Below are positions 24,886-33,578 of a stretch of DNA of 64,000 nucleotides, piece by piece. Within the stretch, counting starts at the first letter, position 1, and each line of letters opens with the position of its first letter. The position numbers and the translations under genes are program-made. The notes below the pieces were generated by a model. The model saw only the letters and a list, made by a program, of their open reading frames with translations. It had not been told where the DNA came from and ran no database searches. Origin of the DNA: Pseudomonas triclosanedens (GTDB lineage: Bacteria > Pseudomonadota > Gammaproteobacteria > Pseudomonadales > Pseudomonadaceae); assembly GCF_026686735.1 (NCBI RefSeq), contig NZ_CP113432.1:3833001-3897000 (forward strand). The letters run 5' to 3'.

Positions 24886-26634
24886 ATGAGAGCCTTTCCT
24901 TCGAAACTGCACATACTGGCGGCAGCCGTGTGCTCCGCGTTCCTCCTGGTCCAGGGTCCGGCGTTCGCCGGGCCCAAGGCCCAGCTCGACCCGGGCCGCG
25001 TCGAAGTCCCTCGCCCCGACGGCACGCGGGAGAGCCCGACGCAGATGCCCTCGACCCTGCAACTACCCGACAGCGTGGTATTGCCTGATACCGAAGGCGT
25101 CCCGGCGGAGCTGATCGCGGACCCGAACGACACCACCCGCTTCCAGGTGGACAAGGTGATCATCCGTGGCACCACCCTCTACTCGCCGCAAGCCTTCTCG
25201 GCGCTCACCTCGCAACTCGAAGGCCGCCGCGTCACCCTGGGCGAAGTCAACGCAGTGGTCATGCAGATCACCCAGCGCTACCGCAAGGCCGGCTTCCTGC
25301 TGGCCCGCGCCTACCTGCCGGAACAGCGCCTGAACAACGGCGAACTGCTGATCCAGGTGTTCGAAGGCCGGGTCAACGAAGTGAAGATGCAGGGTGACAG
25401 CAACAAAGCCGTGGAGCGCTACGCCGACAACATCCGCAAGGAAGTGCCGCCGCGCAGCACCACCATCGAGCGCAACCTGCTGCTGATGAACGACGTATCC
25501 GGCCAGCAGAGCCGCGCCACCCTCGCCGCCTCGCCGGTGGAACAGGGCACCGACATGATCGTCGAGAACCAGGTACGCAAATACGAAGGCTTCTTCGGCT
25601 TCGACAACCGCGACAGCCGCTACTTCGGCCCGTGGCAGGTATACGGCGGGGTTGGCGTGAACGACCTGACCGGCCACGGCGACCACCTGGGCGTCCGCGC
25701 CGGCCAGTCGGTGGAAGGCGACAAGATGACCTTCTTCGAAGGCCAGTACGAACTGCCGGTGGGCAGCAAGGGCGACGTGGTCAGCTTCCTCGCCCAGCAC
25801 AACGACGGCCACGCCGACACCTACTCCTTCCTCAATGCCAACAGCTATGGCGATACCTTCGCGGTGCGCATTACCCGCCCGTGGATCCGCCAGCGCGACG
25901 AAACCCTGAAGACCTCCGCCGCATTCACCTACTACAACGGCACCTCCGAGTACCTGCACGACAAGAGCCTGCCGCCATCCAGCGAAGACCGCATCCGCGC
26001 CATCCGCCTGGGGGCCAGCTACGACTGGTTCGACTCCTTCGGCGGCAAGAACCTGGTCAAGGCCGAGCTGAGCAAGGGGCTGGCGATCATGGGTTCCAGT
26101 AGCGAAAGCCGGCTGAACCCGTCCCGCGAAGGCGGCGAGACCGACTTCACCAAGCTCCAGGTCGAAGCCCAGCGCCTGCAGGATCTCTCCAACATCATCG
26201 ACGGCATGAACCTGTACATTGCCGGTACCGCGCAGACCTCCTTCGGCCAGCGCCTGCTGTCACCCGAGCAGTTCGGCGTCGGCGGCAGCGAGTACGGCCG
26301 CGGCTACGACCCGTCGGAAATTACCGGTGACAAAGGCTTCGCCATGAAAACCGAGCTGCAGTACAACCGCATCCACACCTTCAGGGACTATGCCCTGCCG
26401 ACCCAGTACTACACCTACTGGGATTTCGGCAAAGTCTGGAGCCAGGACCCCACCTGGGTCAGCAGCGAGAGCCTCTCATCCGCAGGCTTCGGCGCCCACG
26501 TGAATGTCTACAAGGACACCTACGTCTCGCCTGAAGTGGCCTTCCCGCTGACCCGCTCGGTGTCTGCCGAAGAACTGGACAACGACAACGGCAAGGCCCC
26601 GCGCTTCTACCTGAACTTCCTCAAGCTGTTCTGA
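24886..26634 (+). CDS. TpsB outer-membrane transporter, CdrB/ShlB/FhaC family
   Basis: The 582-residue protein begins with a signal peptide (ILAAAVCSAFLLVQGPAFAG). A POTRA domain follows at ~75-160 (FQVDKVIIRGTTLYSP ... FEGRVNEVKMQG), with a second POTRA segment and a 16-strand barrel to the C-terminus, which ends in the aromatic FYLNFLKLF. The conserved RGYDPSEITGDKG motif near 480 is the L6-loop region of Omp85/TpsB proteins. It exports the TpsA encoded immediately upstream and probably retains it through the Cys hook. A strong AGGAGG lies nine bases before the ATG at 24886, only two bases after the tpsA stop, so expression is coupled. Confidence 0.9.
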   Translation: MRAFPSKLHILAAAVCSAFLLVQGPAFAGPKAQLDPGRVEVPRPDGTRESPTQMPSTLQLPDSVVLPDTEGVPAELIADPNDTTRFQVDKVIIRGTTLYSPQAFSALTSQLEGRRVTLGEVNAVVMQITQRYRKAGFLLARAYLPEQRLNNGELLIQVFEGRVNEVKMQGDSNKAVERYADNIRKEVPPRSTTIERNLLLMNDVSGQQSRATLAASPVEQGTDMIVENQVRKYEGFFGFDNRDSRYFGPWQVYGGVGVNDLTGHGDHLGVRAGQSVEGDKMTFFEGQYELPVGSKGDVVSFLAQHNDGHADTYSFLNANSYGDTFAVRITRPWIRQRDETLKTSAAFTYYNGTSEYLHDKSLPPSSEDRIRAIRLGASYDWFDSFGGKNLVKAELSKGLAIMGSSSESRLNPSREGGETDFTKLQVEAQRLQDLSNIIDGMNLYIAGTAQTSFGQRLLSPEQFGVGGSEYGRGYDPSEITGDKGFAMKTELQYNRIHTFRDYALPTQYYTYWDFGKVWSQDPTWVSSESLSSAGFGAHVNVYKDTYVSPEVAFPLTRSVSAEELDNDNGKAPRFYLNFLKLF

Positions 26635-26686
26635 ACCATCACCTATCGGGCGGACCTCCCAGGAGGCCCGTCCACAGGAGTCCGCA

Positions 26687-26917
26687 ATGTTCATCACCGA
26701 CACCCGCACGCTGCGCACCGTGCGCTCCGCCTCGTTCAACAACGACATCGTCATCGAACTGCTGCAGGAAATCACCCCGCTGATCGAGAACCTCGACCTC
26801 AGCCGCCGCCTGCGCTGCGCCGTTCGCCAACTCAAGCGCGACGCCGACTCGCTGGAAGACGTATGGCTGGAACTGGCCTACAACCGCAGCGACGCCAACT
26901 CACAACGCCAGCGCTGA
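26687..26917 (+). CDS. Small protein downstream of the TPS pair (unknown function)
   Basis: The 76-residue product begins MFITDTRTLRTVRSASFNND and is predicted helical, with ELLQEITPLIENLDLSRRLRCAVRQLKRDADSLEDV. There is no signal peptide or membrane segment. AGGAG lies a few bases upstream of the ATG. It follows tpsB by 52 bases in the same direction and precedes a hairpin terminator, so it is probably the third gene of the adhesin operon. I cannot assign a role. Confidence 0.55.
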   Translation: MFITDTRTLRTVRSASFNNDIVIELLQEITPLIENLDLSRRLRCAVRQLKRDADSLEDVWLELAYNRSDANSQRQR

Positions 26918-26938
26918 TCCCCGCCATACCGAAGCCGA

Positions 26939-26972
26939 CTCCACCCGCGCGAACGCCGCAAGACGGGTGGAG
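26939..26972. terminator. Hairpin terminator between the TPS operon and the SulP gene
   Basis: CTCCACCCG (26939-26947) pairs with CGGGTGGAG (26964-26972) across a 16-base loop. It lies between convergent genes. Confidence 0.5.
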
Positions 26973-27021
26973 CCAGCCACTCCCCCGCCGCTCCTCCCGC
27001 AATCGACGCCCCCGCCGCGCC

Positions 27022-28467
27022 TCAGCCGTGCTGGATACCCGCGCGCTTGAGCAACTGGCGGCACCGCTCGGACAGATGCACAACCCGCAGATGCTTGCCA
27101 GCCCTGGCATAGCGCTCGCGCAGGGTTTTCAGCGCGGCAATGGCGGAATAGTCGACGAAACTCAGGTGCGCGCAATCCAGAGTGACCTGTGGCGGATCGT
27201 TCGCCGGGTCGAACTGATTGAGGAACGGCGTGGTGGAAGCGAAGAACAGCGTACCGTGCACGCGATACAGCTTGCTGCCGTCGTCCTCCAGGTGGATATC
27301 GGCGTAAAGCTCGCGGGCGTGTTTCCAGGCGAAGTCCAGGGCAGCGATGACGATGCCGCAGAACACAGCCGTGGCCAGGTCGGTGGCGACCGTGATGGCA
27401 GTCACCGCGACGATCACCAGCACATCGTTCACCGGCACCTTGTTCAGCACCCGCAGCGACGCCCAGGCGAAGGTCTGCTGCGACACCACGAACATCACCC
27501 CTACCAGCGCCGCCAGCGGAATGCGCTCGATCAGCGGCGAGAGGAACAGCACGAAGAGCAGGATCATCCCCCCCGCGACCACGCCGGATAAACGGCCGCG
27601 GCCACCGGAGCTGAGGTTGATCACCGTCTGCCCGATCATCGCGCAGCCGCCCATGCCGCCGAACAGGCCGGAGACGATGTTGGCTCCGCCCAGGGCCACG
27701 CACTCGCGGTCCGGGTAGCCACGGCTCTCGGTGATTTCGTCGGTAAGGTTCAGCGTCAGCAGGGTTTCCAGCAGGCCGACCATCGCCATCAGGAACGCGT
27801 AGGGCGCGATGATGCCCAGGGTTTCCAGGCTCCACGGGATGTCCGGCAGGGCGAACTGCGGCAGGCCGCCGGCGATGTGCGCCATGTCGCCGAGCGTGCG
27901 GGTCGGCAGGCCGAGCAGATAGACCAGCAGGCCCACACCGAGGATCGCCACCAGTGCCGGAGGCACTGCCCGGGTCAGGCGCGGCAGTAGGTAGACGATG
28001 GCCATTGTCAGCGCCACCAGCCCCAGCATCACATACAGCGGCATCCCGCCGAGCCAGTGGCCGCCATCCTTGAAGTGTTCCAGTTGGGCCAGCGCGATGA
28101 CGATCGCCAGGCCGTTGACGAAGCCCAGCATCACCGGGTGCGGCACCATGCGCACCAGCTTGCCCAGCCGCAGCAGGCCGAAGGCAGCCATGATCAGCCC
28201 GCCCAGCAGCACCGTGGCCAGCAGATACTGCACACCGTGTTGCACCACCAGGGCGACGATCACCACGGCCATCGAGCCGGCCGCGCCGGAAACCATGCCG
28301 GGCCGGCCGCCGAACAGCGCGGTGAGGGTGCAGAGGATGAAGGCGCCGTACAGCCCCATCAGCGGGTTGAGATGGGCGACCAGGGCGAAGGCGATGCACT
28401 CGGGCACCAGGGCGAAGGACGTGGTGAGTCCCGCCAGGACATCGGCACGCAGGCGGACAGCTTTCAT
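27022..28467 (-). CDS. SulP-family anion transporter with STAS domain
   Basis: The 481-residue protein opens LRADVLAGLTTSFALVPECI, typical of SulP transporters. It has 10-12 hydrophobic segments with the conserved GGMGGCAMIGQTVIN region near 265. The C-terminal cytoplasmic STAS domain spans ~375-480 (YRVHGTLFFAS, DCAHLSFVDYSAIAAL). SulP proteins carry sulfate, bicarbonate or other anions; the substrate is not evident here. I chose the ATG at 28467 where homology begins, although its ribosome-binding site is weak. It is a single-gene unit. Confidence 0.85.
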   Translation of the reverse strand: MKAVRLRADVLAGLTTSFALVPECIAFALVAHLNPLMGLYGAFILCTLTALFGGRPGMVSGAAGSMAVVIVALVVQHGVQYLLATVLLGGLIMAAFGLLRLGKLVRMVPHPVMLGFVNGLAIVIALAQLEHFKDGGHWLGGMPLYVMLGLVALTMAIVYLLPRLTRAVPPALVAILGVGLLVYLLGLPTRTLGDMAHIAGGLPQFALPDIPWSLETLGIIAPYAFLMAMVGLLETLLTLNLTDEITESRGYPDRECVALGGANIVSGLFGGMGGCAMIGQTVINLSSGGRGRLSGVVAGGMILLFVLFLSPLIERIPLAALVGVMFVVSQQTFAWASLRVLNKVPVNDVLVIVAVTAITVATDLATAVFCGIVIAALDFAWKHARELYADIHLEDDGSKLYRVHGTLFFASTTPFLNQFDPANDPPQVTLDCAHLSFVDYSAIAALKTLRERYARAGKHLRVVHLSERCRQLLKRAGIQHG

Positions 28468-28554
28468 TTTTCTACTCGGACAGGGCAATGCGGGGAGGCC
28501 GCGCATGGTACGGAAATGCGCCCTGCCCGGCCAGCCACGCCGGCCCTGCGGCAC

Positions 28555-29099
28555 TCAGCCGGCAGGCGTCTGCGTCAGCGCGCCCTGCAGGAAAAGCTGC
28601 TCCAGCACGGTGGCGGAACTGGAGCTGGCCGCCCGCCCGTAGCGCTCGGCGTCAACCATGCCATAGAGCATCGAAAGGAAGAGCTCGGTGAACACCGCGG
28701 CCGTGATGTCGATGCGGAAAACGCCGTTCTGCTGGCCACGCAGGAAGAAGGCATCCACCGCTTCGGTGTAGTAGCTCCAGCGCTCGGTCGCGGCCTGCAC
28801 TGGAAGAGCAGGAAGGTCAGCATGTCGCGGTGCTTGAGATGCTCGGCGATCAACCGCCGCAGCGCATCCAGCGGCTGCGCCTGCTGCAGCTCGGAGGCTT
28901 CGAGTATCTGCCGGATCACCGCGTGGCCGTAGTTATCCAGCATCTGCACCAGGCCGTCGCGGGTGCCGCAGAAACGGTGCAGCGTGGCCTTGCTCACTCC
29001 CGCCGCTTCCGCCAACTCCTTCAGCGTCGCCCTGGGGCGGTCGACGATGGCGATGGCCAGCGCCTTGAGAAGACGTTCATCGTGGGCGGAGAGTGTCAT
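28555..29099 (-). pseudogene. Frameshifted TetR-family regulator divergent from the RND operon
   Basis: The first frame starts at 29099 and encodes about 100 residues with a TetR helix-turn-helix (TLKELAEAAGVSKATLHRF) and the start of the ligand domain, ending LTFLLFQ. It then runs into an Arg/Ser/Pro-rich out-of-frame tail. The second frame continues the protein from ~28800 with QAATERWSYYTEAVDAFFLR and ends with ALTQTPAG at 28555. One extra base near 28799-28802 would restore a ~181-residue protein reading FLLFQVQAATERW. The position, next to and divergent from the efflux operon, marks it as the local repressor. A sequencing error is the main alternative to a true mutation. Confidence 0.8.
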
Positions 29100-29192
29100 T
29101 CGTAGCCTCGGAAGGAGTGTCGGGTTGTCTCATTGTGCAGAAAAAGACCTTCCTTTTGAAAGGATATGACACATTTTATACAACCAAGAAGC

Positions 29193-29234
29193 AAATGAGA
29201 CTTTATTGACTCATTTTGAATTTAAAAGGATCAT
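29193..29234 (+). promoter_or_regulatory. Promoter and candidate TetR operator for the RND efflux operon
   Basis: AAATGAG (29193-29199) and CTCATTT (29210-29216) form an inverted repeat with a 10-bp spacer. TTGACT at 29206-29211 is a good -35 element and overlaps the right half. GATCAT at 29229-29234 lies 17 bases later as a fair -10. Repressor bound here would block polymerase. The surrounding region 29130-29235 is conspicuously AT-rich. Confidence 0.5.
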
Positions 29235-29270
29235 GCGCACCTTTCCAGTTAGACAGAACCCGGGTGAATC

Positions 29271-30419
29271 ATGGGCAGGTTGCGTGCAGTAGGGACGATC
29301 GGTGCGGTAGTAGCGGCAATCACGCTGGCCGGTTGCGGGCCTTCGGGCGAACAGGATGCAGCGGCCGAAATCGCACGCCCGGTGGACGTGGTTGCCGTAG
29401 TCACCGAGCCTCTGGTGCTGACCTCGGAGTTGCCGGGACGCATCGAGCCGATGCGCGTGGCCGAAGTGCGGGCGCGAGTAGCCGGGATCGTGCTGCAGAA
29501 GCGCTTCGAGGAAGGCGCCGATGTGAAGGCCGGCGACCTGCTCTTCCAGATCGACCCCGCCCCGCTCAAGGCCGCCGTTTCCCGCGCCGAGGGCGAACTG
29601 GCGCGCGCCCAGGCGTCGCTCTACGAGGCGCAGGCACGGGTCAAGCGCTACGAGCCGCTGGTGAAGATCGAAGCGGTCAGCCAGCAGGACTTCGACACCG
29701 CCACCGCCGACATGCGCAGCGCCCAGGCGGCGGTACGCTCGGCGCAGGCCGACGTGGAAACCGCACGGCTCAACCTGGGCTATGCCTCGGTCAGGGCACC
29801 GATCTCCGGGCGCATAGGCCGCGCGCTGGTCACCGAAGGCGCGCTGGTCGGCCAGGGCGAAGCCACGCTGATGGCGCGCATCCAGCAACTCGATCCGATC
29901 TACGCCGACTTCACCCAGCCGGTGGCCGATGCCCTGCGCCTGCGTGAGGCGCTCAAGGGCGGCGATCTTTCCAGCGGCGAGAGCCAGACGCTGAGCATCC
30001 GTGTCGACGGCACCCACTACGAGCGCCAGGGCGAGCTGCTGTTCACCGACATCTCGGTAGACCGTGGCACCGGCCAGGTCTCGCTGCGCGGCAAGTTCGC
30101 CAACGCCGACGGCGTGCTGCTGCCGGGCATGTACGTGCGCGTCACCGCGCCCCAGGGCAGCGACGCCAAGGCCATCCTGGTGCCGCAGCGCGCGGTGCAG
30201 CGCGCCACCGACGGCAGCGCCCGCGTACTGGTGATCGGTGCCGACAATCGCGTCGAAACCCGCCAGGTCCAGACCGGCGCCATGCAGGGTTCGCGCTGGC
30301 AGATCAGCCAGGGCCTGACGAGCGGCGACCGGGTCATCGTCGGCGGTCTTACCGGCCTGCAGCCGGGAGCCAAGGTCGAGCCACGCCAGACGCAGGAGCA
30401 ACAGGCGGCGCGCCAGTAA
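29271..30419 (+). CDS. RND efflux periplasmic adaptor (membrane fusion lipoprotein)
   Basis: The 382-residue protein has a lipoprotein signal with lipobox LAGC (Cys near residue 22). Lipoyl halves flank a coiled-coil hairpin: VRARVAGIVLQKRFEEGADVKAGDLLFQIDP before, and LNLGYASVRAPISGRIG after. Beta-barrel and membrane-proximal domains follow (VLLPGMYVRVTAP; VIVGGLTGLQPGAKV). These are the features of MexA/AcrA-type adaptors that bridge the inner-membrane pump and outer-membrane channel encoded next. Regulation would be through the operator at 29193 and the divergent TetR gene, which is frameshifted. Confidence 0.9.
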   Translation: MGRLRAVGTIGAVVAAITLAGCGPSGEQDAAAEIARPVDVVAVVTEPLVLTSELPGRIEPMRVAEVRARVAGIVLQKRFEEGADVKAGDLLFQIDPAPLKAAVSRAEGELARAQASLYEAQARVKRYEPLVKIEAVSQQDFDTATADMRSAQAAVRSAQADVETARLNLGYASVRAPISGRIGRALVTEGALVGQGEATLMARIQQLDPIYADFTQPVADALRLREALKGGDLSSGESQTLSIRVDGTHYERQGELLFTDISVDRGTGQVSLRGKFANADGVLLPGMYVRVTAPQGSDAKAILVPQRAVQRATDGSARVLVIGADNRVETRQVQTGAMQGSRWQISQGLTSGDRVIVGGLTGLQPGAKVEPRQTQEQQAARQ

Positions 30420-30446
30420 GGCACGGCGCGTCGCGAGGAATCTCAC

Positions 30447-33400
30447 ATGTCCAAGTTCTTCATCGAGCGCCCCAACTTCGCGTGGGTGGTGGCGCTGTTC
30501 ATCTCGCTGGCCGGCCTGCTGGTCATTCCGCTGCTGCCGGTGGCGCAGTATCCCAACGTGGCGCCGCCGCAGATCACCGTTACCGCCACCTACCCCGGCG
30601 CCTCGGCGAAGGTGCTGGTGGACTCGGTCACCAGCGTCATCGAAGAGGAGCTCAACGGCGCCAAGGGCCTGCTCTACTTCGAATCCACCAGCAACTCCAA
30701 CGGCATGGCCGAAGTGGTGGTCACCTTCCAGCCCGGCACCAACCCCGAGCTGGCCCAGGTCGACGTGCAGAACCGCCTGAAGAAAGCCGAAGCGCGCATG
30801 CCGCAGCCAGTGCTGACCCAGGGCCTGGAAGTCGAGCAGACCAGCGCCGGCTTCCTGCTGATCTACGCCCTCAACTACAAGGAAGGCGCCCAGCGCAGCG
30901 ATACCACCGCCCTGGGCGACTATGCCGCGCGCAACATCAACAACGAGCTGCGCCGCGTGCAGGGCGTCGGCAAGCTGCAGTTCTTCTCCTCCGAAGCGGC
31001 CATGCGTGTCTGGATCGACCCGCAGAAGCTGGTCGGCTACGGCCTGTCCATCGATGACGTGAGCAATGCCATCCGCGGCCAGAACGTACAGGTGCCCGCC
31101 GGCGCCTTCGGCAGTTCGCCGGGCAGCACCGCCCAGGAACTGACCGCGACCCTGGCGGTAAAGGGCACCCTGGACGACCCGGAGCAGTTCGGCCACATCG
31201 TCCTGCGCGCCAACCCTGACGGCTCCACCGTGAAGCTGGCCGATGTCGCGCGCCTGGAAGTGGGCAGCGAAAGCTACAATTTCTCCTCGCGCCTGAACGG
31301 CAAGCCGGCGGTCGCCGGCGCCATCCAGCTCTCGCCCGGCGCCAACGCCATCCAGACCGCCGAAGCGGTCAAGGCGCGCCTGGCCGAGCTGTCGGTGAAC
31401 TTCCCCGACGACGTCGAGTACTCCGTCCCCTACGACACCTCGCGGTTCGTCGACGTCGCCATCGAAAAGGTCATCCATACCCTGATCGAAGCGATGGTGC
31501 TGGTGTTCCTGGTGATGTTCCTGTTCCTGCAGAACGTCCGCTACACCCTGATCCCCGCCATCGTCGTGCCGGTGTGCCTGCTCGGCACGCTGACCATGAT
31601 GTACCTGCTGGGCTTCTCGGTGAACATGATGACCATGTTCGGCATGGTGCTGGCCATCGGCATCCTGGTGGACGACGCCATCGTCGTGGTCGAGAACGTC
31701 GAGCGGATCATGGCCGAGGAAGGGCTCTCCCCCGCCGCTGCCACGGCCAAGGCGATGGGCCAGGTCTCCGGCGCCATCGTCGGCATCACCCTGGTGCTCT
31801 CGGCGGTGTTCCTGCCGCTGGCATTCATGGCCGGCTCCGTAGGCGTGATCTACCAGCAGTTCTCCCTGTCGCTGGCAGTATCCATCCTGTTCTCCGGCTT
31901 CCTCGCGCTGACCTTCACACCCGCACTGTGCGCCACCCTGCTCAAGCCGATCCCGCAGGGGCACCATGAGAAGCGTGGCTTCTTCGGCGCCTTCAACCGC
32001 GGCTTCGCACGCCTGACCCGGCGCTACAGCCTGCTCAACGGCGCACTGGTCAAGCGCGCCGGGCGCTACATGCTGATCTACGCCGGCATCATTGCCCTGC
32101 TCGGCTACAGCTACCTGCGCCTGCCGGAATCCTTCGTGCCAGTGGAAGACCAGGGCTACATGATCGTCGACATCCAGTTGCCGCCGGGCGCCACCCGCGC
32201 GCGCACCGACGTCACCGGGCAGGAGCTGGAGCGCTACCTGCAATCCCGCGAGGCGGTCGAATCGGTATTCCTGGTGATGGGCTTCAGCTTCTCCGGCATG
32301 GGCGAGAACGCCGCGCTGTCCTTCCCGACCCTGAAGGACTGGTCCGTACGCAGCGCCGGGCAGGCCGCCGACGTGGAAGCCGCGCTCACCAACGAACGCT
32401 TCGCCGGCGTCAGCGACGGCGCGATCATGGCCGTCACCCCGCCACCGATCGACGGCCTGGGCAACTCCGGCGGCTTCTCCCTGCGCCTGCAGGACCGCGC
32501 CGGACTCGGCCGCGAGGCCCTGCTGGCGGCCCGCGACCAACTGCTCGGCCAGGCCAACGGCAACCCGAAAATCCTCTACGCGATGATGGAAGGTCTCGCC
32601 GAGTCGCCGCAGCTTCGCGTCGAAATCGACCGCGACAAGGCCCGTACCCTGGGCGTCAGCTTCGAGTCGATCAGCAGCGCGCTGTCCACCGCCTTCGGCT
32701 CCTCGGTGATCAACGACTTCGCCAACGCCGGCCGCCAGCAGCGCGTGGTGGTACAGGCCGAACAGGGCGAACGGATGACCCCCGAAGCCGTCCTCAAGCT
32801 CTACGTGCCCAACGCCAGCGGCGAACTGGTGCCGCTCTCCGCCTTCGTCAGCACCCGCTGGGAAGAAGGCCCCGTGCAACTGGTGCGCTACAACGGCTAC
32901 CCGTCGATCCGCATTTCCGGCGACGCCGCTCCGGGCGTCAGTACCGGCGAGGCGATGACCGAGATGCAGCGCCTGATCGCCGAACTGCCCGCCGGCATCA
33001 GCTACGAGTGGACCGGCCTCTCCTACCAGGAAAAGGTCGCCAGCGGCCAGGCCTCGCAACTCTTCGCCCTTGCCATCCTCGTGGTGTTCCTGCTGCTGGT
33101 GGCACTCTACGAAAGCTGGGCCATCCCGCTCTCGGTGATGCTGATCGTGCCCATCGGCGCCCTCGGCGCAGTGCTGGCCGTCACCGTGGCCGGCATGCCC
33201 AATGACGTGTACTTCAAGGTCGGCCTGATCACCATCATCGGCCTTGCGGCGAAGAACGCCATCCTCATCGTCGAATTCGCCAAGGAGCTCTGGGAACAGG
33301 GCCACAGCCTGCGCGAAGCCGCCATCGAGGCCGCCCGCCTGCGCTTCCGTCCGATCATCATGACCTCGATGGCCTTCATCCTCGGCGTGGTGCCGCTGAC

Positions 33401-33578
33401 ACTGGCCACCGGCGCGGGCGCGGCAAGCCAGCGTGCCCTCGGCACCGGCGTCATCGGCGGCATGCTCAGCGCCACGCTGCTGGGGGTGATCTTCGTGCCT
33501 ATCTGCTTCGTCTGGCTGCTGTCGCTGCTGCGGCGCAAACCGAAAACCACCCACCAACCCATCGAGGCAACCAAGTGA
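30447..33578 (+). CDS. RND multidrug efflux pump, HAE1 family
   Basis: The 1043-residue inner-membrane pump begins MSKFFIERPNFAWVVALFIS, typical of MexB/AcrB-type transporters. It has twelve transmembrane segments and two large periplasmic loops. The proton-relay pair DD is present in GILVDDAIVVVENVER, and the partner lysine in GLAAKNAILIVEFAK. It should export hydrophobic and amphiphilic drugs using proton motive force. The exact Mex homologue cannot be named from sequence memory, so no symbol is given. The gene starts 27 bases after the adaptor and overlaps the outer-membrane channel gene as GTGA. Confidence 0.9.
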   Translation: MSKFFIERPNFAWVVALFISLAGLLVIPLLPVAQYPNVAPPQITVTATYPGASAKVLVDSVTSVIEEELNGAKGLLYFESTSNSNGMAEVVVTFQPGTNPELAQVDVQNRLKKAEARMPQPVLTQGLEVEQTSAGFLLIYALNYKEGAQRSDTTALGDYAARNINNELRRVQGVGKLQFFSSEAAMRVWIDPQKLVGYGLSIDDVSNAIRGQNVQVPAGAFGSSPGSTAQELTATLAVKGTLDDPEQFGHIVLRANPDGSTVKLADVARLEVGSESYNFSSRLNGKPAVAGAIQLSPGANAIQTAEAVKARLAELSVNFPDDVEYSVPYDTSRFVDVAIEKVIHTLIEAMVLVFLVMFLFLQNVRYTLIPAIVVPVCLLGTLTMMYLLGFSVNMMTMFGMVLAIGILVDDAIVVVENVERIMAEEGLSPAAATAKAMGQVSGAIVGITLVLSAVFLPLAFMAGSVGVIYQQFSLSLAVSILFSGFLALTFTPALCATLLKPIPQGHHEKRGFFGAFNRGFARLTRRYSLLNGALVKRAGRYMLIYAGIIALLGYSYLRLPESFVPVEDQGYMIVDIQLPPGATRARTDVTGQELERYLQSREAVESVFLVMGFSFSGMGENAALSFPTLKDWSVRSAGQAADVEAALTNERFAGVSDGAIMAVTPPPIDGLGNSGGFSLRLQDRAGLGREALLAARDQLLGQANGNPKILYAMMEGLAESPQLRVEIDRDKARTLGVSFESISSALSTAFGSSVINDFANAGRQQRVVVQAEQGERMTPEAVLKLYVPNASGELVPLSAFVSTRWEEGPVQLVRYNGYPSIRISGDAAPGVSTGEAMTEMQRLIAELPAGISYEWTGLSYQEKVASGQASQLFALAILVVFLLLVALYESWAIPLSVMLIVPIGALGAVLAVTVAGMPNDVYFKVGLITIIGLAAKNAILIVEFAKELWEQGHSLREAAIEAARLRFRPIIMTSMAFILGVVPLTLATGAGAASQRALGTGVIGGMLSATLLGVIFVPICFVWLLSLLRRKPKTTHQPIEATK

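Noticed and set aside
29211..33557. Very long open frame on the minus strand across the RND pump genes
   Set aside because: It is the codon-phase shadow of the GC-rich pump genes. Its composition is His/Gln/Asp/Gly-rich without domains, while the plus strand encodes a complete HAE1 pump.
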